DNA of 64,000 nt from Torreya grandis (GCA_037957365.1 JARHVA010006304.1:646501-710500), one strand, 5' to 3'. Positions 11,103 through 24,911 are shown, numbered from the stretch's first letter. The notes: a model not told the origin generated them from the sequence alone. Translations and numbers: made by a program.

Positions 11103-12968
11103 AAAATGAAAAGAATGGGTAATATAGAGAAATGGAGTAGAGAGAAGAGATAACATGTTAACCAAGAATAACCAATGAGCTGCCACCTTTTAATGAATGC
11201 TCCACCACACTTAATCCAATCTGGACTAGCCCTTCATCAACAAGTTAACCTACATTTTCTCCAATTAGTCTTCAAGCTCTTCTCATTGGTTGAGAAATAC
11301 ATTAGAAGATAAGAATCTATTTTGAATATGATGGGTCATGATCCTTTCAAAGAATAAAGATCCTTAAGAACTGAATAGCATTGAATGCTCTAACTACTTC
11401 TCTAACCACCATATCTCTTTGATTTGATCTTCCATGCCACCTTCCACTTGCTTTCACTGTAGGGACAAAGTCCTCATATCTTGAATCCATATAGAGCCAC
11501 ACCATGTCTGCTTTGGGTGACCATATGTACCTATTTATCAAGGACAAGACTATGTTGAAGGATAAAACACTTATCCATAACCATATATCTACCCTATTTC
11601 AATATCTAAACATAGGTCTAATATAGATGAAAACCAAACTCATTTATTGGTTTTCATATAGATATAATATCCATGAAAACCTATAGGTTGTATAGTCTTG
11701 TCTCAAAATATATTAGGTTTAAATAAACCTATTTTGCCTTTGAACCTTATGGAAGTTGAGAACTCATCATATACATAGGTCTTCTTTAAATAACAATGAT
11801 CACAGTCATGAAATGATACTACAACCCCAATAAATGGACCCCATAAGTTATAAATCTTTGAACTAGAGGTCAAGACTGTGCTTTAATGGTGATGAAACTT
11901 CATCATAACCATATTGACTATATGACTACATCGTATGATTAAGGATGCTTGACTGAGCTCTAATGGTGACACAACCCTTTGAAACATTACTCTGGTTCAA
12001 CCTAAGTCACATGTTTCAACCTCTACTTGATGTCTCATATCTTCAACTTTTGATATTGATTATCGATATTGATCTAGGATTTTCAAATTATGAGATTTAT
12101 CAGTGATGTATCCCTTCTCAGGATCTTGCTACCAGTCTATTTAATTCTATGTGTGTGCTATATGGTAACCTCACATTCATCCTAAGCTTGGTTAACCCTT
12201 TGACCTTACACACACTGTCAATATTCTTTTGTATGATGGATTGTGCATAGTTGATCTACTTAACAGTTACCATGATTGTGACACTTGGAAACTATGTATT
12301 TTTATTTGATATCTGTTGACTTGTTAACTTCTCACTCGTAATTGATCTGCTTTTATACAATAGATCATACACCATTGATTTGTTTGGACCCACTGGCTTT
12401 GTCAGTCATTGCACATCATTAGATCTCCATTTAGGTACCTAAAATATTGACACCTATTATCCTCACATTCATCCTTGGAACATTTGAATCCAAATTATTA
12501 TTTCATGAGGCTTTAACTTGATATCTGTGTGTACATCTCATTCTACTTGTTCAACTATGAATGCCTATATATTAAGATAGATAACTCATCAAAACATAAC
12601 ATTTGTAGAGAATGTTCAAGGCATGAACAACACCATGTCCATGTAATTCTTTGACCCTGGTTGACTTTTTAAGTGCATCTATCAAATTTGTAACCAAACT
12701 AACATGTTCATCTCTACATGATGATTTGAGATGATCTGACTATTCTAGGTGTGAACTTGAAATTTCAAGTCTCAAAATGAGTTTATGAGACCTATGAAAC
12801 TTTCTTTATGAACATGAGGGTTGTGATCACCATGAGAACCTACTAATCCTTTTCACCTTGCAATCCTAGACCTACTTCCAAGCTATTTGATTACTTACTC
12901 AATCAACAACTCTGCTCAGTTGATCTATCCAGGAAAAAGCTTTGTATGTGGGCCAAATTTGTCCAACA
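10394..12968 (-). repeat. E1 LTR (3' LTR in element orientation), 2575 bp
   Basis: It pairs with 15756-18256 along its whole length and starts TGTTATGACA. The pair diverges immediately after GGGCCAAATTTG and a few further bases. It is 74 bp longer than its partner, mostly because of a (GA)n expansion at 11019-11097. It contains a minus-strand ORF at 11347-11547 that I do not recognise. Confidence 0.85.
11019..11097. repeat. (GA)n microsatellite, 79 bp
   Basis: An uninterrupted GA run inside the left E1 LTR. The corresponding run in the right LTR (16380-16394) is only 15 bp, so the tract grew in one copy, or shrank in the other, after insertion. Confidence 0.97.
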
Positions 12969-15755
12969 TCTTTGTCAACTCATAAGGAAGCATGCCTACT
13001 ATGCTTGAGAACCCATACTAGTTACCTTGTCTAATCTATTAGGCATGGAGTCATAAGCTAATCTGAATTGAGTAGCGTTGTTCCTTTCTTGAAAACCCTC
13101 TCTTAAAGTAACAAGGACCAAAAGAAATAAAACAAAACAAAGTGCCCAAGTCACTTTGGAAAAGGAAACACACAATAAGAAAGGAAACTAACCTAAACAA
13201 AGCAAGGGAAACTAACCTACTAAATAAATGTGCACACAGACACTTAGAGAAAAACATGAAATTTATTATAATATATAGAATATTGCACAACAATTTACAA
13301 ACACCTCTCTCCTGGGTCAAATGGGAAAATTTTAGTATCATTCACTTGTAACAAACTAAGATGAAAAATACCTTGCTTTGGAGGTACCAAAAATGGTGAA
13401 CTAGGTAGCTTGATGGCTAATCCTTTTGATGTGCTCTCCAATGGATGAAATGGAATAGACATGTCTCCAATGTAGACATATTGGTCCAAGACTTCCAAGA
13501 TTGGTTCATGTTGGACTGCAGGAACACTTTTTTGATGTTTCTCATCACTCTTGAGAAAGCCTTGCATGAAGGCTTCATTTAGGCTCTTGGGAGTAACTAC
13601 ACTTGGTTCACTTGGTGGTTCAAAAATACCATATCCTTACCCATTGTCCTTGTGAAAATTAGGACTGATCATGCTTAGAGAAGCATGCTCACAGTGTTTT
13701 GGAGGAATGACATGCCTCTTAGCCTCTTCCAACTCTTTGGTTATGGCATTGAACTGCTATCATAACTCTTTAGGATTTTCAATGGTATGTTCATCAAATT
13801 GCATCACCTAAGCACTTGAGAGGTCTCCTTGATAAAATTCATCCAAAATTTCATCTTGTTATTCAACTACAAATGAGGGTTGATTTAACCATACAAGTTT
13901 CAAAAAATCACACCTATCTTGCTCAAGATCTAATCTATCTTCCTCTAGCTCCAACATATCAGGGTTATCCTCAACTGACACCTCATCCTCAAGTGGACCA
14001 ACCTCAAGCACCTAGTTTTGATCTTCTTCGTAGTTTATGTAGAATGGACCTTTAGTAGTCCATTTTAGGTCTTCCCCATGTTCAACTTGAGGATTATCTT
14101 CTTCGAGCAAGTTTTCAACGTTAAGATGCTCCATTTCACTCAAGAAATCCAAGCATAAATGCTACAATTGATCTTCAAAATCACTTGAGCTATCCTTGAC
14201 CTCCATGATAGGTTCATGAAGGCTATCCTCTTGCTTCTCATAAAGCTCCTTCAACTTGAAATCTAAAACATGCTCCTCCCTACGAATTGGGTTTCCTATC
14301 ATGATTTCTTCATCATAGACACTTGTATTATCCTCTCATGGCTCACTCATGACTACAAGCTCCTCCTCTATCATTTGTAAAATTTATCCAAGAGGGAGAT
14401 AGTGGGAGGGTGAATAAGTTCACCTTGCTTACATCTTAAGATAGTGTCTTTCTAGCTAGGTACCTTATGGGGTCTCTTTGGTGGCTCTTAAACTAGTGCA
14501 TGGACCTCCACAACCAACACCTCTTCCTTCTTCTTTATGTCCTTCTGAACTGATTTCCATGATGGAAATGAGTATGGAACAATCACTTTTTCTTCCTTTT
14601 AAATGGTTACAGGAGAGGTTGGCCTCATAAGTGAGGGCATGACATAACTAGGGTCAAATGTGTTAGAGAAAATCCATGATGAAATGGCTTCATGCTCTTG
14701 AGTGGGAATGGGCATAGGGGTAGGATAGGGCAAATTGATTGGCTTAGGTTTGACATAATCTTTCTCCCACTTGTCAAACACTTTTTCAATGGATAATACC
14801 CACCCTTTCAATTCTTGCTTCTTAGCTTGTGGATAGTCAACTTATTTAATGGATCTCCACACATTCCAAAACTCATACAAGAAGACCATTATCCCCTCCA
14901 TGGAATGAATGGGGAATTATTGTCCAAGTTTAACACCCTCATTGATTTTCATGATTGTTCTGCCTTGGTTTAGTATTTCCTCTCTAAGTTTTTGACAAGG
15001 ATGGACTTTGACAAGGTTCAATAGGGGGATGATTAGGAACTCTTGAAGGTTGAGCTTGGGGATCTTGGAGGGGAGAGGACACATAAGTCTGATCCAAATG
15101 AGCCTAATTCTCTTCATAAGATATCAACACACTATCTACATTCTGGATCATGCTTCTCATCATTACTATGTCCTCATTCTTATAAGATGACCATTATTCA
15201 CCGTCACAAACTGACCATCTATTCCTAGCTAACTGAAGAACACCCCTTTTCTATTTTAGAACATGGATATGAATGATTGGAGAAAACTCCAAACCCTTAC
15301 CAATCTCCCTTATCAACTCAATATAAACTGATAATGCTTGCTTGAATCTTGACAAAGATGTAACAAGATAAGCCTAGTTTTGACAAGGGGAATTAGAAGA
15401 TTGATTTAAATGCAAAGGAGGCTTACCTTGGTCATATATAGGGGTGGGAGGAGGATAAAGTCCATTATAGGGATGATAGGTTATTTGAGGGCCACTTGGG
15501 GGGAACACAAACATTATTTGCTTAATAAGTGTGATGTTGAAGTAGAGAAAAATCATATTGATCAAAATACGGTTGATTTTACATACTAGATTACAAGGAT
15601 TAGGTAATTATTTAGGCTACTTAAACTATCTGATAGATGCTTGGAGTTGCCATTGATGTTTGAACACTTGCCTCCAAAGGGTGATTGGATGAAGAGAACA
15701 CCAAAACTCTTCACAAGTAAATAATGTAGTAAGTCCCATTAGGCATTCCAAAAAA
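12969..15755 (-). mobile_element. E1 internal region, unknown coding remnants
   Basis: Minus-strand open stretches lie at 15374-15565 (proline/tyrosine-rich, with YHPYNGLYPPPTPIYDQG), 14917-15117, 14599-14811 (KGWVLSIEKVFDKWEKDYVK followed by proline-rich sequence) and 13295-13567. They are broken by stops and match no gag or pol motif I know. They may derive from one extra ORF. The end adjoining 12968 has only a weak purine tract on the minus strand (GACAAAGA) before the LTR. Confidence 0.5.
15731..15755 (-). other. E1 primer-binding-site-like sequence
   Basis: Read on the minus strand directly after the LTR end: TTTTTTGGAATGCC followed by TAATGGGACTT. It parallels the E3 and E4 sites (TGGCATGCCCAGTGGGACC and TGGCATGCCCGGTGGGAC) and sets the element's orientation. 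The priming tRNA is not identified. Confidence 0.6.
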
Positions 15756-18256
15756 TGTTATGACATTAATCTGCACCCTTGGAGAGAGGTCTTTAGGCTC
15801 CCTTTAACTAAGTCATAATATGGGAACAACCCCTAGATGTGGGTAACCTATGATGGGGCTAAACCTCCAGATAAGAATGAATTCCTTTTGATGGATCACC
15901 TAAACTAATGTTGTCACAAGGAAAAGGATTAGAAAGGGGAAAAGGGCTCCTAAAAAAGTTAACTAGGTGATGTACCAAATAAAATGAAAGACTCCCATAA
16001 GCTTGAACCTACATTAGATCAACACAAGACAATGCTAGCTCACACAACCTCACAAACTAACTGATTGTATAAGTATTTCATGGAGTAGGTTCAAATAGAA
16101 CACTAATCCAAACCTGTAAGAGCTTGAAAACACCCTAAAGGAGGTCAAAAATGAGGATAATGGATGATGAAGATTCTACTTCACTATACCATCATACACA
16201 GCTTACTCAACACAGATCCAAGGCAAGAGATAGGTAAATAAAGTCTATTATTTCATCAAGAGGTAGTTCTTACAAATGCTTGATAGGGTTTAAGCTAATC
16301 AAGATGAACATTTTTTGAAATATCTTAGAGATTTACTTGCTCCTCAAGATCAAATCATCCTTGTGAGAGTTTAAAATTTGAGAGAGAGAGAGAGCTTACA
16401 AAATGGAAAGAATGGGTATTATGGAGAAAAGGAGAAGAGAGAAGAGGGATCATGTTAACCAATAAAAATCAATGAGCTACCACCTTTAAATGAATGGTCC
16501 ACCACACTTAATCCAATCTATACTATCCCTTCATCAATATGTTAACCTGCATTTACTTTAATTAGTCTTCAAGCTCTTCTCATTCGCTGAGAAATACACT
16601 AGAAGACAATAATCTATTTTGAAGATGATGAGTCATGATCCTTTCAAGGAAGAAATATACCTAATATATGAATAACATTGAGTGATCTAACTGCTTATAT
16701 AACCACCAAATCTCTTTTCTTTAATCTTTCATCCCACCTTCCACTTTCTTTCATTACAGGGACAAAGTCCTCATATCTTAAATCCAGATAGAGCCATCAC
16801 CATGTCTGCTTTAGATGACCATAGGTACCTGATTATAAAGGACAAGAATATGTATAACGATAAGACAATTCTCCATAACCATATATCTACCCCATTTAAA
16901 TATCTAAACACACATCTGCTATAGATGAAAACCAATATGATTTATTGGTTTTCATATATCTATATTATCGATGAAAATTTATAGGCTGTATAGTCCTATC
17001 TCAAACTATATTAGGTTTAAACAAACCTATTCTACCTTTGAACCTTGTGGAGGTCAAGAACTCATCATATGCACATGTCTTATTTAAAGAGTAATGATCA
17101 TATTCACAAAATGATACTGTAACCCCAAAAAATAAGCCTCGTAAGTTCTAAATCTTTGAACCAAAGGTCAAGACTATGTTTTAATGGTGATGAAACTTGA
17201 TCATAACCATCTTGATTATATGACTACATCTTATACTTAAGGATTCTCAACTAACCTCTAATGAAAACATAACCCTTTAAAAAATTACTCTAGTTTGATC
17301 TAGGTTACATGTTTTGATCTTTACTTAAAGTCTCATGTCTTTGAATTTTCATATTGACCATCGATCTTAATTTGGGATTTTCAAATTGTGCCATCTAAAA
17401 ATGAGGCATCCATTCTTAAGATCCTACTATCAGTCTATCTGCTTTCACGCTTGCACCATGTAGTGCCCTTGTATTCATCCTGAGCTTGGTTGACCCTTTG
17501 ACCTTATATGTACCATCGATCTTATTTTATATGATAGATCACACACCATTGATTTGCTTGATAGTTACCATGGTCATGACACTTGAAAACTATGTATTTA
17601 TCTTTGAGATGCATTGACTTGTTAACTTCTCACTTTCCATTGATCTACTTTTGTAGGATGGATCATGCACTATTGATCTGCTTAGACCCACTGGCTTTGT
17701 CAATCATCATGCACCATTTGAGCTCCATTTAGGTACCTAAGATCTTGACACCTATCATCCCCATGTTCATCCTTGGAACATTTAAATCTAAATGGTTATT
17801 TTATGAGGATTTAACTTGACATCTGCATGTATGTCTCATTCTACTTATTTAACTTTGAACACTTATATCTTGAGATAGATAACTCATCAAGACATGAAAT
17901 TAATAGATAATGTTCAAGGAGTGAAAAACACCATGTATGTGTAATCCTTTGACCTTGGTAAATCTTCAAGTGTATCTATCAAATGTGTAACTAGATTAAC
18001 CTGTTTAACTCTACATGATGGGTTGAGATGGTCTGGCTATTCAAGGCTTGAGCTTGAACATTCAAGGCTCAAAATGAGTTTTTAAGACCTGTGAAACTTG
18101 CTATATGTACATGAAGGTTGTGATCACTAGCTGATCCTTTTCACATTGCAATCTTAGACCTACTCCCAAGTGATTTGATCACTTACTCAATTAGGAATTC
18201 TACTCAGCTAATCTATCCAAGAAAAATATTTGTATGTGGGCCAAATTTGGCTACTA
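15756..18256 (-). repeat. E1 LTR (5' LTR in element orientation), 2501 bp
   Basis: Matches 10394-12968 throughout with about one difference per 7-8 bases in the part I compared. The outer end reads CTACTA where the partner has CCAACA, so the terminal CA has decayed to TA. It contains scattered 'ccattgatctgctt'-like repeats around 17350-17690, also visible in the partner. Confidence 0.85.
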
Positions 18257-18261
18257 GTGCC

Positions 18262-19583
18262 TATGTGGCATCAAACACATGTCATATTGGGATGATTGCA
18301 TTGATGCTAATATTTGGATAAAAAATAGGTGTCTATTATATATTATTTACTAAAATTAGATGCAACTATATATATGATTATGGGTTCTATGTCATCTTTA
18401 CTTTAGTGTACTCAAATTTGGGTCATAGACAGTTACTCCTTATCAAATGATAAAACCCTAGCTCTCCACCTTCATAGTGACTTTGGTAAAAATGGTTTAT
18501 TAGACTCATGGTGTTAAGTTTTCGAAAATGCCCCTTTGTCAATGAGCACTATCTACATAGAGAATACTCTGAAGAGGGCCTAAAAATTATGTAGTTCTCC
18601 CATACATGTTAATTTATGTGTACACAAGGATATAATATGTGAAAAACAAGTACAATAGTAATCTAGCTTATAAATTAGAAAATTAGGTTCTTGGGCTACT
18701 CCTTCAATACTTCATACCTGTAGGTGTGTTGTTCCTATGACTGATATGAGAATAAGAGAAAATATAAAAGCTTTTCTTAATTGAATGCTCTTTGGTATGA
18801 ATGCTAGATGAGGATAAAATGAGGAGTGATTTTGCATATACACCACTCCAATTGGGAGAATATATCACAAAATAACACTTAGGCTGGCCATTAAAATACA
18901 TTTAATTTAAAAATTGGATGAATTTAAGGCACTGGACACTTACATTAGAACAAAACACTTTGATGTAGGCGTCTATCTAGGACATAAGTGTTTGGGGAGT
19001 AGGTAAATAGGTGTAGGCTCTAAAATTTTAGAGGCATAAAATAAGCAGATTTTAAGTATTATGGGAAAGATATAAGGGCTGGATCATCAACATAAGACTA
19101 GTCAAACTAAGAGATAGGCCAATGAGCACAAGAGATAGCAAATTTGAGACTTACAAAAATGAGAAAGGTCTAGAACTGAGAGAAACAACTAACGTCTATA
19201 TTTTTAAAGTGTACAAGATTAAGGTGTTATATAATTCATAAATATTATCTACATTTTCCACCCCTTTAATATAGTAATGAAATTTCTAGTTTAAAGGAAA
19301 AATAATGTATACCTAGGTGTGTATACCATACCTTGCCTTTGCTCGAGTCCAACTTGAGTGTTTTTTTGGTGACTAACCTGTAACCAAAATCATGTTATAA
19401 TAATAATTAGTGTATATAATCTAAAATTTAAAACATTTTAAATTATTGAAATTAAAAGAGCAAGGTTTAAGAGTACACATGTGTATCAATTTAACCATCT
19501 TGTATTTATGTAATTTTATTTGAAAGATGTATCATTGTAAATCACTAAAATTAAGATTAGGGAAAATATAAATATGGAAAGTA

Positions 19584-19629
<46 letters not shown>

Positions 19630-20107
19630 GGAGGTCACATGCCCTAAACCCTGGAGAAAGTGGATTGCCACCTAGTAGTTGATACTAGCTCAACCATGCA
19701 ACCTAATCATGCTTATAACTTCGTGAGTGTGAGTGAACCAAGTCAACTCACACTATCAAACTAGTGAGGATGGATGATAAAATCAAGTCGAGCATAATTT
19801 TTTTTTCAAAATTGAGTGATTTAATCACCTCAACCATACCAAAAAATAAACCAACTACTATAGTAGATTGACTCAATATAGTCCATAAAAGTCCAACCTA
19901 GTGGGTGGTGATAGTCCTTGAAAGTGTTTAAAATATAAAATTGATTTGATTTTATAATATTAGGAACACATTTCATAACATATGCACCTCATATATGTAT
20001 CATGTTGAGGTTATGTATAACAATGGTACCAATGTATAAAATTCTACCACAAATGTGTATCTGAATCATATAACTATGAATCTGGCCAATTTGAGAACTC
20101 TGCAAGT
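18262..20107. other. Non-coding, decayed repeats
   Basis: No supported gene. The stretch includes the (AC)n run listed separately and a short minus-strand ORF at 18704-18901 without recognisable features. Confidence 0.5.
19585..19625. repeat. (AC)n microsatellite, 41 bp
   Basis: An uninterrupted AC dinucleotide run. Confidence 0.97.
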
Positions 20108-20432
20108 GTGGATAACATGTTTCTAAAACATGCCCTCACTATATATGGTGAACTATAAAAATTGATATAAGTGCCAATGTAGAGGACATATTTACAAAAC
20201 ATGCCTCCACTGTAATCTAGGTATGTTGCATACTGAATAAGTATGGAGAACATGTTTCCAAAACATGCCTCTAGTGAATCTAAAATTATGAATATATGGA
20301 ACCCATGCCTTTATGACATGCCCCCATTGAATTTGAAAATGTGAATATGTGGAAGCCATGACTCTATGACATGCCTCCACTAAATCTAAAACTGTGAATA
20401 TGTGGAAGCCATGCCTATATGACATACCCACA
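20108..20432. repeat. Array of six 32-bp palindromes
   Basis: Units start at 20108, 20179, 20243, 20296, 20349 and 20402 (spacing 71, 64, 53, 53, 53). Each is an imperfect hairpin; the clearest is GTGGAAGCCATG, nine bases, CATGCCTCCAC. The first three have an AACATGTTT-type centre and the later ones an ATGAC-type centre, yet the outer arms and the 32-bp length are kept. A minus-strand ORF here simply translates the repeat. Confidence 0.8.
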
Positions 20433-22424
20433 TTAATATGCCCCTATTTTGAGGTGAGGAGAGATATAAACTGGTAGTTACCTTACCTCAAAAGGATAAC
20501 CATGTAAACTAGGGAATGTATCATGTAACATATAGAAAAAATATGTCTAGGTAGATATATCATTGAAGTGCACAAAAAGTGATCACATCAAGTCCTAAGA
20601 TGCATGATAAAAATAATGGAAACATATAAATATTAATAGTAAAATCTCAACAAGTAACCAAGCACACACATAAGAGCACTCAAAATCAAGTCAATGAACA
20701 ATGATCTAAAGAGACCACAAATAAGGGGCATGTTCAAATACTACATAATAAAAGAGCCATGACTTAATAAAATGTATATAAATCAAGAAATGACATATTC
20801 AAATATCAAAGAGGCAAACAAAGGAACGAGGGATATAAAAAATAGAGCATATTCAAATGCTCAAACAAACAAGGTAATATCAAGCCAGGAAACTCAAGGA
20901 AGTGCATAAATGAAATCATAAGAAACCAATAGAAACATAAAATACTAGACCATGGATCAAATGTGTTATAAAAAAAATCAAGTACATAACATATCAAGTA
21001 AATTACAAAATATATAAGCATGGATAAAGGCATGTGTAATTACATAAGCTCAAACATGATAATTTAAAGTGACCATAGAATGATATAACCTAGGTGTATC
21101 ATGATCAAATAAGGTACATGCCCCCAATGTCCTCATGACACGAGTAAAGGGAAATCCAAACATCTATAATTACATAGATCATGTATCTATATATGCTTGC
21201 ATCACACTCAACATATGTGTGAAATAAATGTGTATATAGAAAATACTGATATGTCATCTAACAACATTGAACCAACAACATATATGGCAAGGAGCTAATA
21301 AGATAATTACATGTTTTTTTTTTGGATTTTTGAATTTTTTTTCTATATTTTTGAAATATGTGCAACTAAAATGACTACCCTATGATCTCATCCAATGGAT
21401 GCTCATAGGTATATCCCTACTAAGAACCTAGTGTAATGAATTGGTACTACTACTAAGGAGTAATGTTTAGGTGCAATATTTGTCACTGTAGTATCTGTGA
21501 TCCTCTATGTATGTACAATAAGACTTTGTGGTTTCTTTAGAATATAATTAATAGGAGCATGTTTAGTTTCTCTTGGAGCATTTGAAAATGGTGAATATTA
21601 TAACATATCTCAATTTAATAAAACTTGAAATTGAATGGTAATGAAGTAATCACTGTAACCAATGAAACCTAGATGGAAATACAAAAGATCAACTGTAATG
21701 ATCAAGTGGTAATGGAAATATTAGTTTTAATTATATAAATAATTCCAAAGTATATGTGTTGGTTCCAAAATTCTCCTTTCTCAGATTTCAAATGGGGACC
21801 CTTTTGGTTCCGCATGACTGCTTCCTTCTTATACTCTTGATCAATTGATTGGTCTTTGATGTGAATACTTGAACTTGATTAGATATATAGAGTTTAGCCA
21901 TCTAATATCATGAATTTTAAAGTACCTTTGAAAATCCTCCTTTGAGTAAAATCTAATTGAGACTTATGCAATTGGTGTAACTTTCAAGGTTTTCTAAAAT
22001 ATTGCCTTATCAATTTAGATTGTAATTGATCCATTACATTGTAAAATGACTACACTTTTATTACATCTTATTTTGGAACTTAACCTATTTTTGATACTAT
22101 GAGCTCTCTTATATATTGTCTGAGTGTAAAATCTAAGTCTTCAACCTTTGGGCCTTTTTAAGGTATTTAAGTTGTAGGTCTAATGTGGCCATTCAAATAT
22201 TTTATTTCACTAATTCTAGGATTTTAAAATGAGGAAATTTAGGTCCTTTATAATGAGTCTGGTTGATTCTTTTTTATTGTTCTAATGTCCTTCATTGATA
22301 AAATTCATGTTTTCATTCTATACTTAGTCTATTTTCTCATTTTGATGAACTAATAATGATAATATTTTGATGTTGTTTGCCTTAGTCATTTTTACAGGTT
22401 TTCCTTACTTGGGCCTCTAGATGG
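20433..22424. other. Non-coding, nothing recognised
   Basis: Only short ORFs without domains. AT-rich, with a T-run near 21315. It may be part of an old LTR or untranslated region, given the palindrome arrays on either side. Confidence 0.4.
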
Positions 22425-23034
22425 TTGATATTGTGCCACAAGGAATGATCCCATTCACTCTAATAATCAAGGAGATTTGAGTCTTGAATTTTTGTGAAAA
22501 GACTCAAGGTTCTAGGTAGCTAAGTTGATTCCACATGGCATTAACATGGGAACCCAGGGACCTAGGAAATAGTTGGTAGCCTAAGGGTTCTAAGCCTCCA
22601 GGTTATTGAGATGATGCCACATGGCATCATCCCAACAACTTGGGGACCCATAATCTAAGACAAAAGATAATGGCTTTGGTCCTTTATATAGTTGAGATGA
22701 TGTGAAATCATCTTAGTGATGTGGAGGCCTAGAAACCAAGACAAAATCTAATTGATCTGAGCCTTAAGGTAGTCGATATGATGTCATGTTGAATCATCTT
22801 AGTGACCTAAAAGCCAAATGTTCCCATATACCCTTCGAGCCTTTGGGTTATCAAGATTGTGCCATATGGTGTCATCCCACAACTTGTAGTCTTGGGGTGA
22901 TCCATACAGTCTAAGGCCCATGGGTTAGTGGGATTACATCCATAGCATCATCATACTAACCTATAGTCTTAGGGTAGTCCATACAATCCTAGGCCTCTAA
23001 GTTAGTGGGATTATGTCATAAGGTAACATCCTAT
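22425..23034. repeat. Eight-unit palindrome array, 75-100 bp spacing
   Basis: Imperfect palindromes begin near 22425, 22524, 22608, 22691, 22772, 22850, 22928 and 23006. The best is GATGATGCCA, two bases, TGGCATCATC at 22610-22631. The flanking text is also repeated ('ctaggcct', 'ggttagtgggat', 'ccca.aacttg..gtctt'). All copies are diverged, so the array is old. It may belong to an LTR or leader of the gypsy remnant that begins at 24531. Confidence 0.7.
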
Positions 23035-24530
23035 GAACTCAAAGCTAGTAGATCAGGGATAACCTAACTTGGAGATAATGAAGTAGACAAGTGGACCTGA
23101 GAACCTAAGTGGAAGATGACATAGCTGAGGAATACACCTGGGAGATTATATATGGGTGACAAGTGGACCTAATGAACACATAATCTATTTGAGTCATCAT
23201 GAAAGAGTGAGTGGTGGACACATTAAACCTGATGATGGCTATAGGACATGAGGCTAAGTTTAATAGCTTGTCAAAATGTTAGGATGGATTGAATTAAAAA
23301 AAATCCAAATAATCAATCAAAGTGGATCTTAAGGAGTCTGATTGGTTAAAATAAGATACATGGAGTGATCTGGTGACTTTTTTACCTAAATATTCTCCCA
23401 AGTAGGCCAAATAGAGATTGATTTAGATTATTTGGCCCAATAGGAAAAGTGAGGGGATAATTTTGGTTAGATAGGTGTCACAACCATGAAGAAAAGACAT
23501 AATAGAATTTGAATTTTCTTTAAATGGGGGGAATATTCTAATGGATTGTAGTTACAACTTCCTATAGTGGCAATCATGATTAGAGATAGGAGCCTTGGAC
23601 TACTTAAAAACAAGTCCCATTCTCTTTTATATATAAGGTTATATACATTCTTATTTAAAATGGGGGGAGATATTATATGACAAAACTCTATAAAAATTGT
23701 GATAGGCTTAGTCCTCTCTTTTTCTCATCTTATTTTGGCTTGTGATTATCTACCTAGAGGGCACATTTAAATACTTTTGTATTAACATTGAAATAGGTAC
23801 CGGTCGAGTTCAAAATTCATGTTGTTATTTAGTAATGTCCTTCATTTATTGATGGAATATAATTAATTAATGTTTAGAATAGATCATAGTTCTTTTTTAC
23901 TAATGAATATGTAGTTGGATTGTGCAATAGCTAGTCTGATTAGTTCTAAATTTCCATTCTGTTTAACTTGAAGCTGTGTCAAGCCATTATGTGCAGTAGC
24001 TACAAAAATTTCATATGCACTCATTTAATATAATTTAAAGATATTATGTGTAGTTAATTAATAATAATCATGACCATTGAGTTGCTTCAGTTTATGATAT
24101 ATCTAGACTTGGTATGTAATGCTATAGTTATGATCAGGGATGCTTTCAATTTTCAGCATTAATAATCTTGTTTCGATCAATGAACCACTTAATTTATTTC
24201 CATACTCTTCCCATCTCTTTTATCCTTTATTTGATTAATATCCTATTAATTGTATTATAGTGTGATACCCATGTGAATTAGGATGTAAAAATAATTAAGC
24301 AAACATCATTAATAAACCTCAACCAATACAAAGTGGATTTGGATTTCAGTGGTTAACTTCCATTACTCACCCAACCAAATGATTGGAAAGTTATTCATCC
24401 CTTAGATTCAACCAATTTAATCCTAAAAATGAGGGGACATTCATCTCATGTGCTATTATCTCTTTTTGACCTCATCAAAATATTTATTCAAATAGTTGTT
24501 TCTATTGTGGGTCACAAATTGAGACCAACA
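23035..24530 (+). mobile_element. Probable 5' LTR region of E2, left edge unknown
   Basis: Position 24530 ends in CCAACA, immediately followed by a TGG-starting primer-binding-like sequence, so this should be the end of a 5' LTR. TGTCACAACC at 23477 is one possible LTR start, but no partner LTR was found to confirm it. No coding sequence is visible. Confidence 0.35.
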
Positions 24531-24911
24531 AAAATTGGTGTTAGAAGGAGGGCTTGAACCTCTATCTAGTTCAAAATTATAGATACCTTGTGTCACTTTA
24601 ATTTATTATATAATTTCAAATTATATATTTTCTATATTTCATGTTTTATGGGTTTAAAGTTGGTTTGAATAATTTCTAACCCATATTTGATAGCTTAAAT
24701 AATCTATAGCCTGTTGAACGAATCACTAGATCTTAAGTAATCAGAGGTATCCCCATTGAAAATATTTAGGAGAGCATGAAATAATATAGTAATACCAATC
24801 CCTTTAGCCACCCCTACCAGTTCATTCTCTCAAGCTAACCATAATAGACCCCCTTACATTGCTTCACCCCTAACTTGGTTAGTAGGATCTACAATAAATG
24901 TTCCATGGGAT

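Larger units (their letters stand above)
10394..18256 (-). mobile_element. E1: complete LTR retrotransposon, non-autonomous (LARD-like)
   Basis: Two direct repeats (10394-12968 and 15756-18256) enclose a 2787-bp interior. Ends are TGTTATGACA...CCAACA on the plus strand. Flanking 5-mers GTGCA (10389-10393) and GTGCC (18257-18261) differ by one base, consistent with a target duplication. Minus orientation is inferred because a primer-binding-like sequence that matches those of E3 and E4 follows the 15756 LTR edge on the minus strand. No gag, RT, RNase H or integrase was recognised, so it would depend on another element. LTR divergence over the first 130 bp is roughly 13-15% by eye, indicating an old insertion. 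Long LTRs with a short, pol-less interior match the LARD class. Confidence 0.85.

Noticed and set aside
20192..20431. Minus-strand 79-codon ORF with repeated peptide
   Set aside because: It is the translation of the palindromic minisatellite; the repeat explains its openness.
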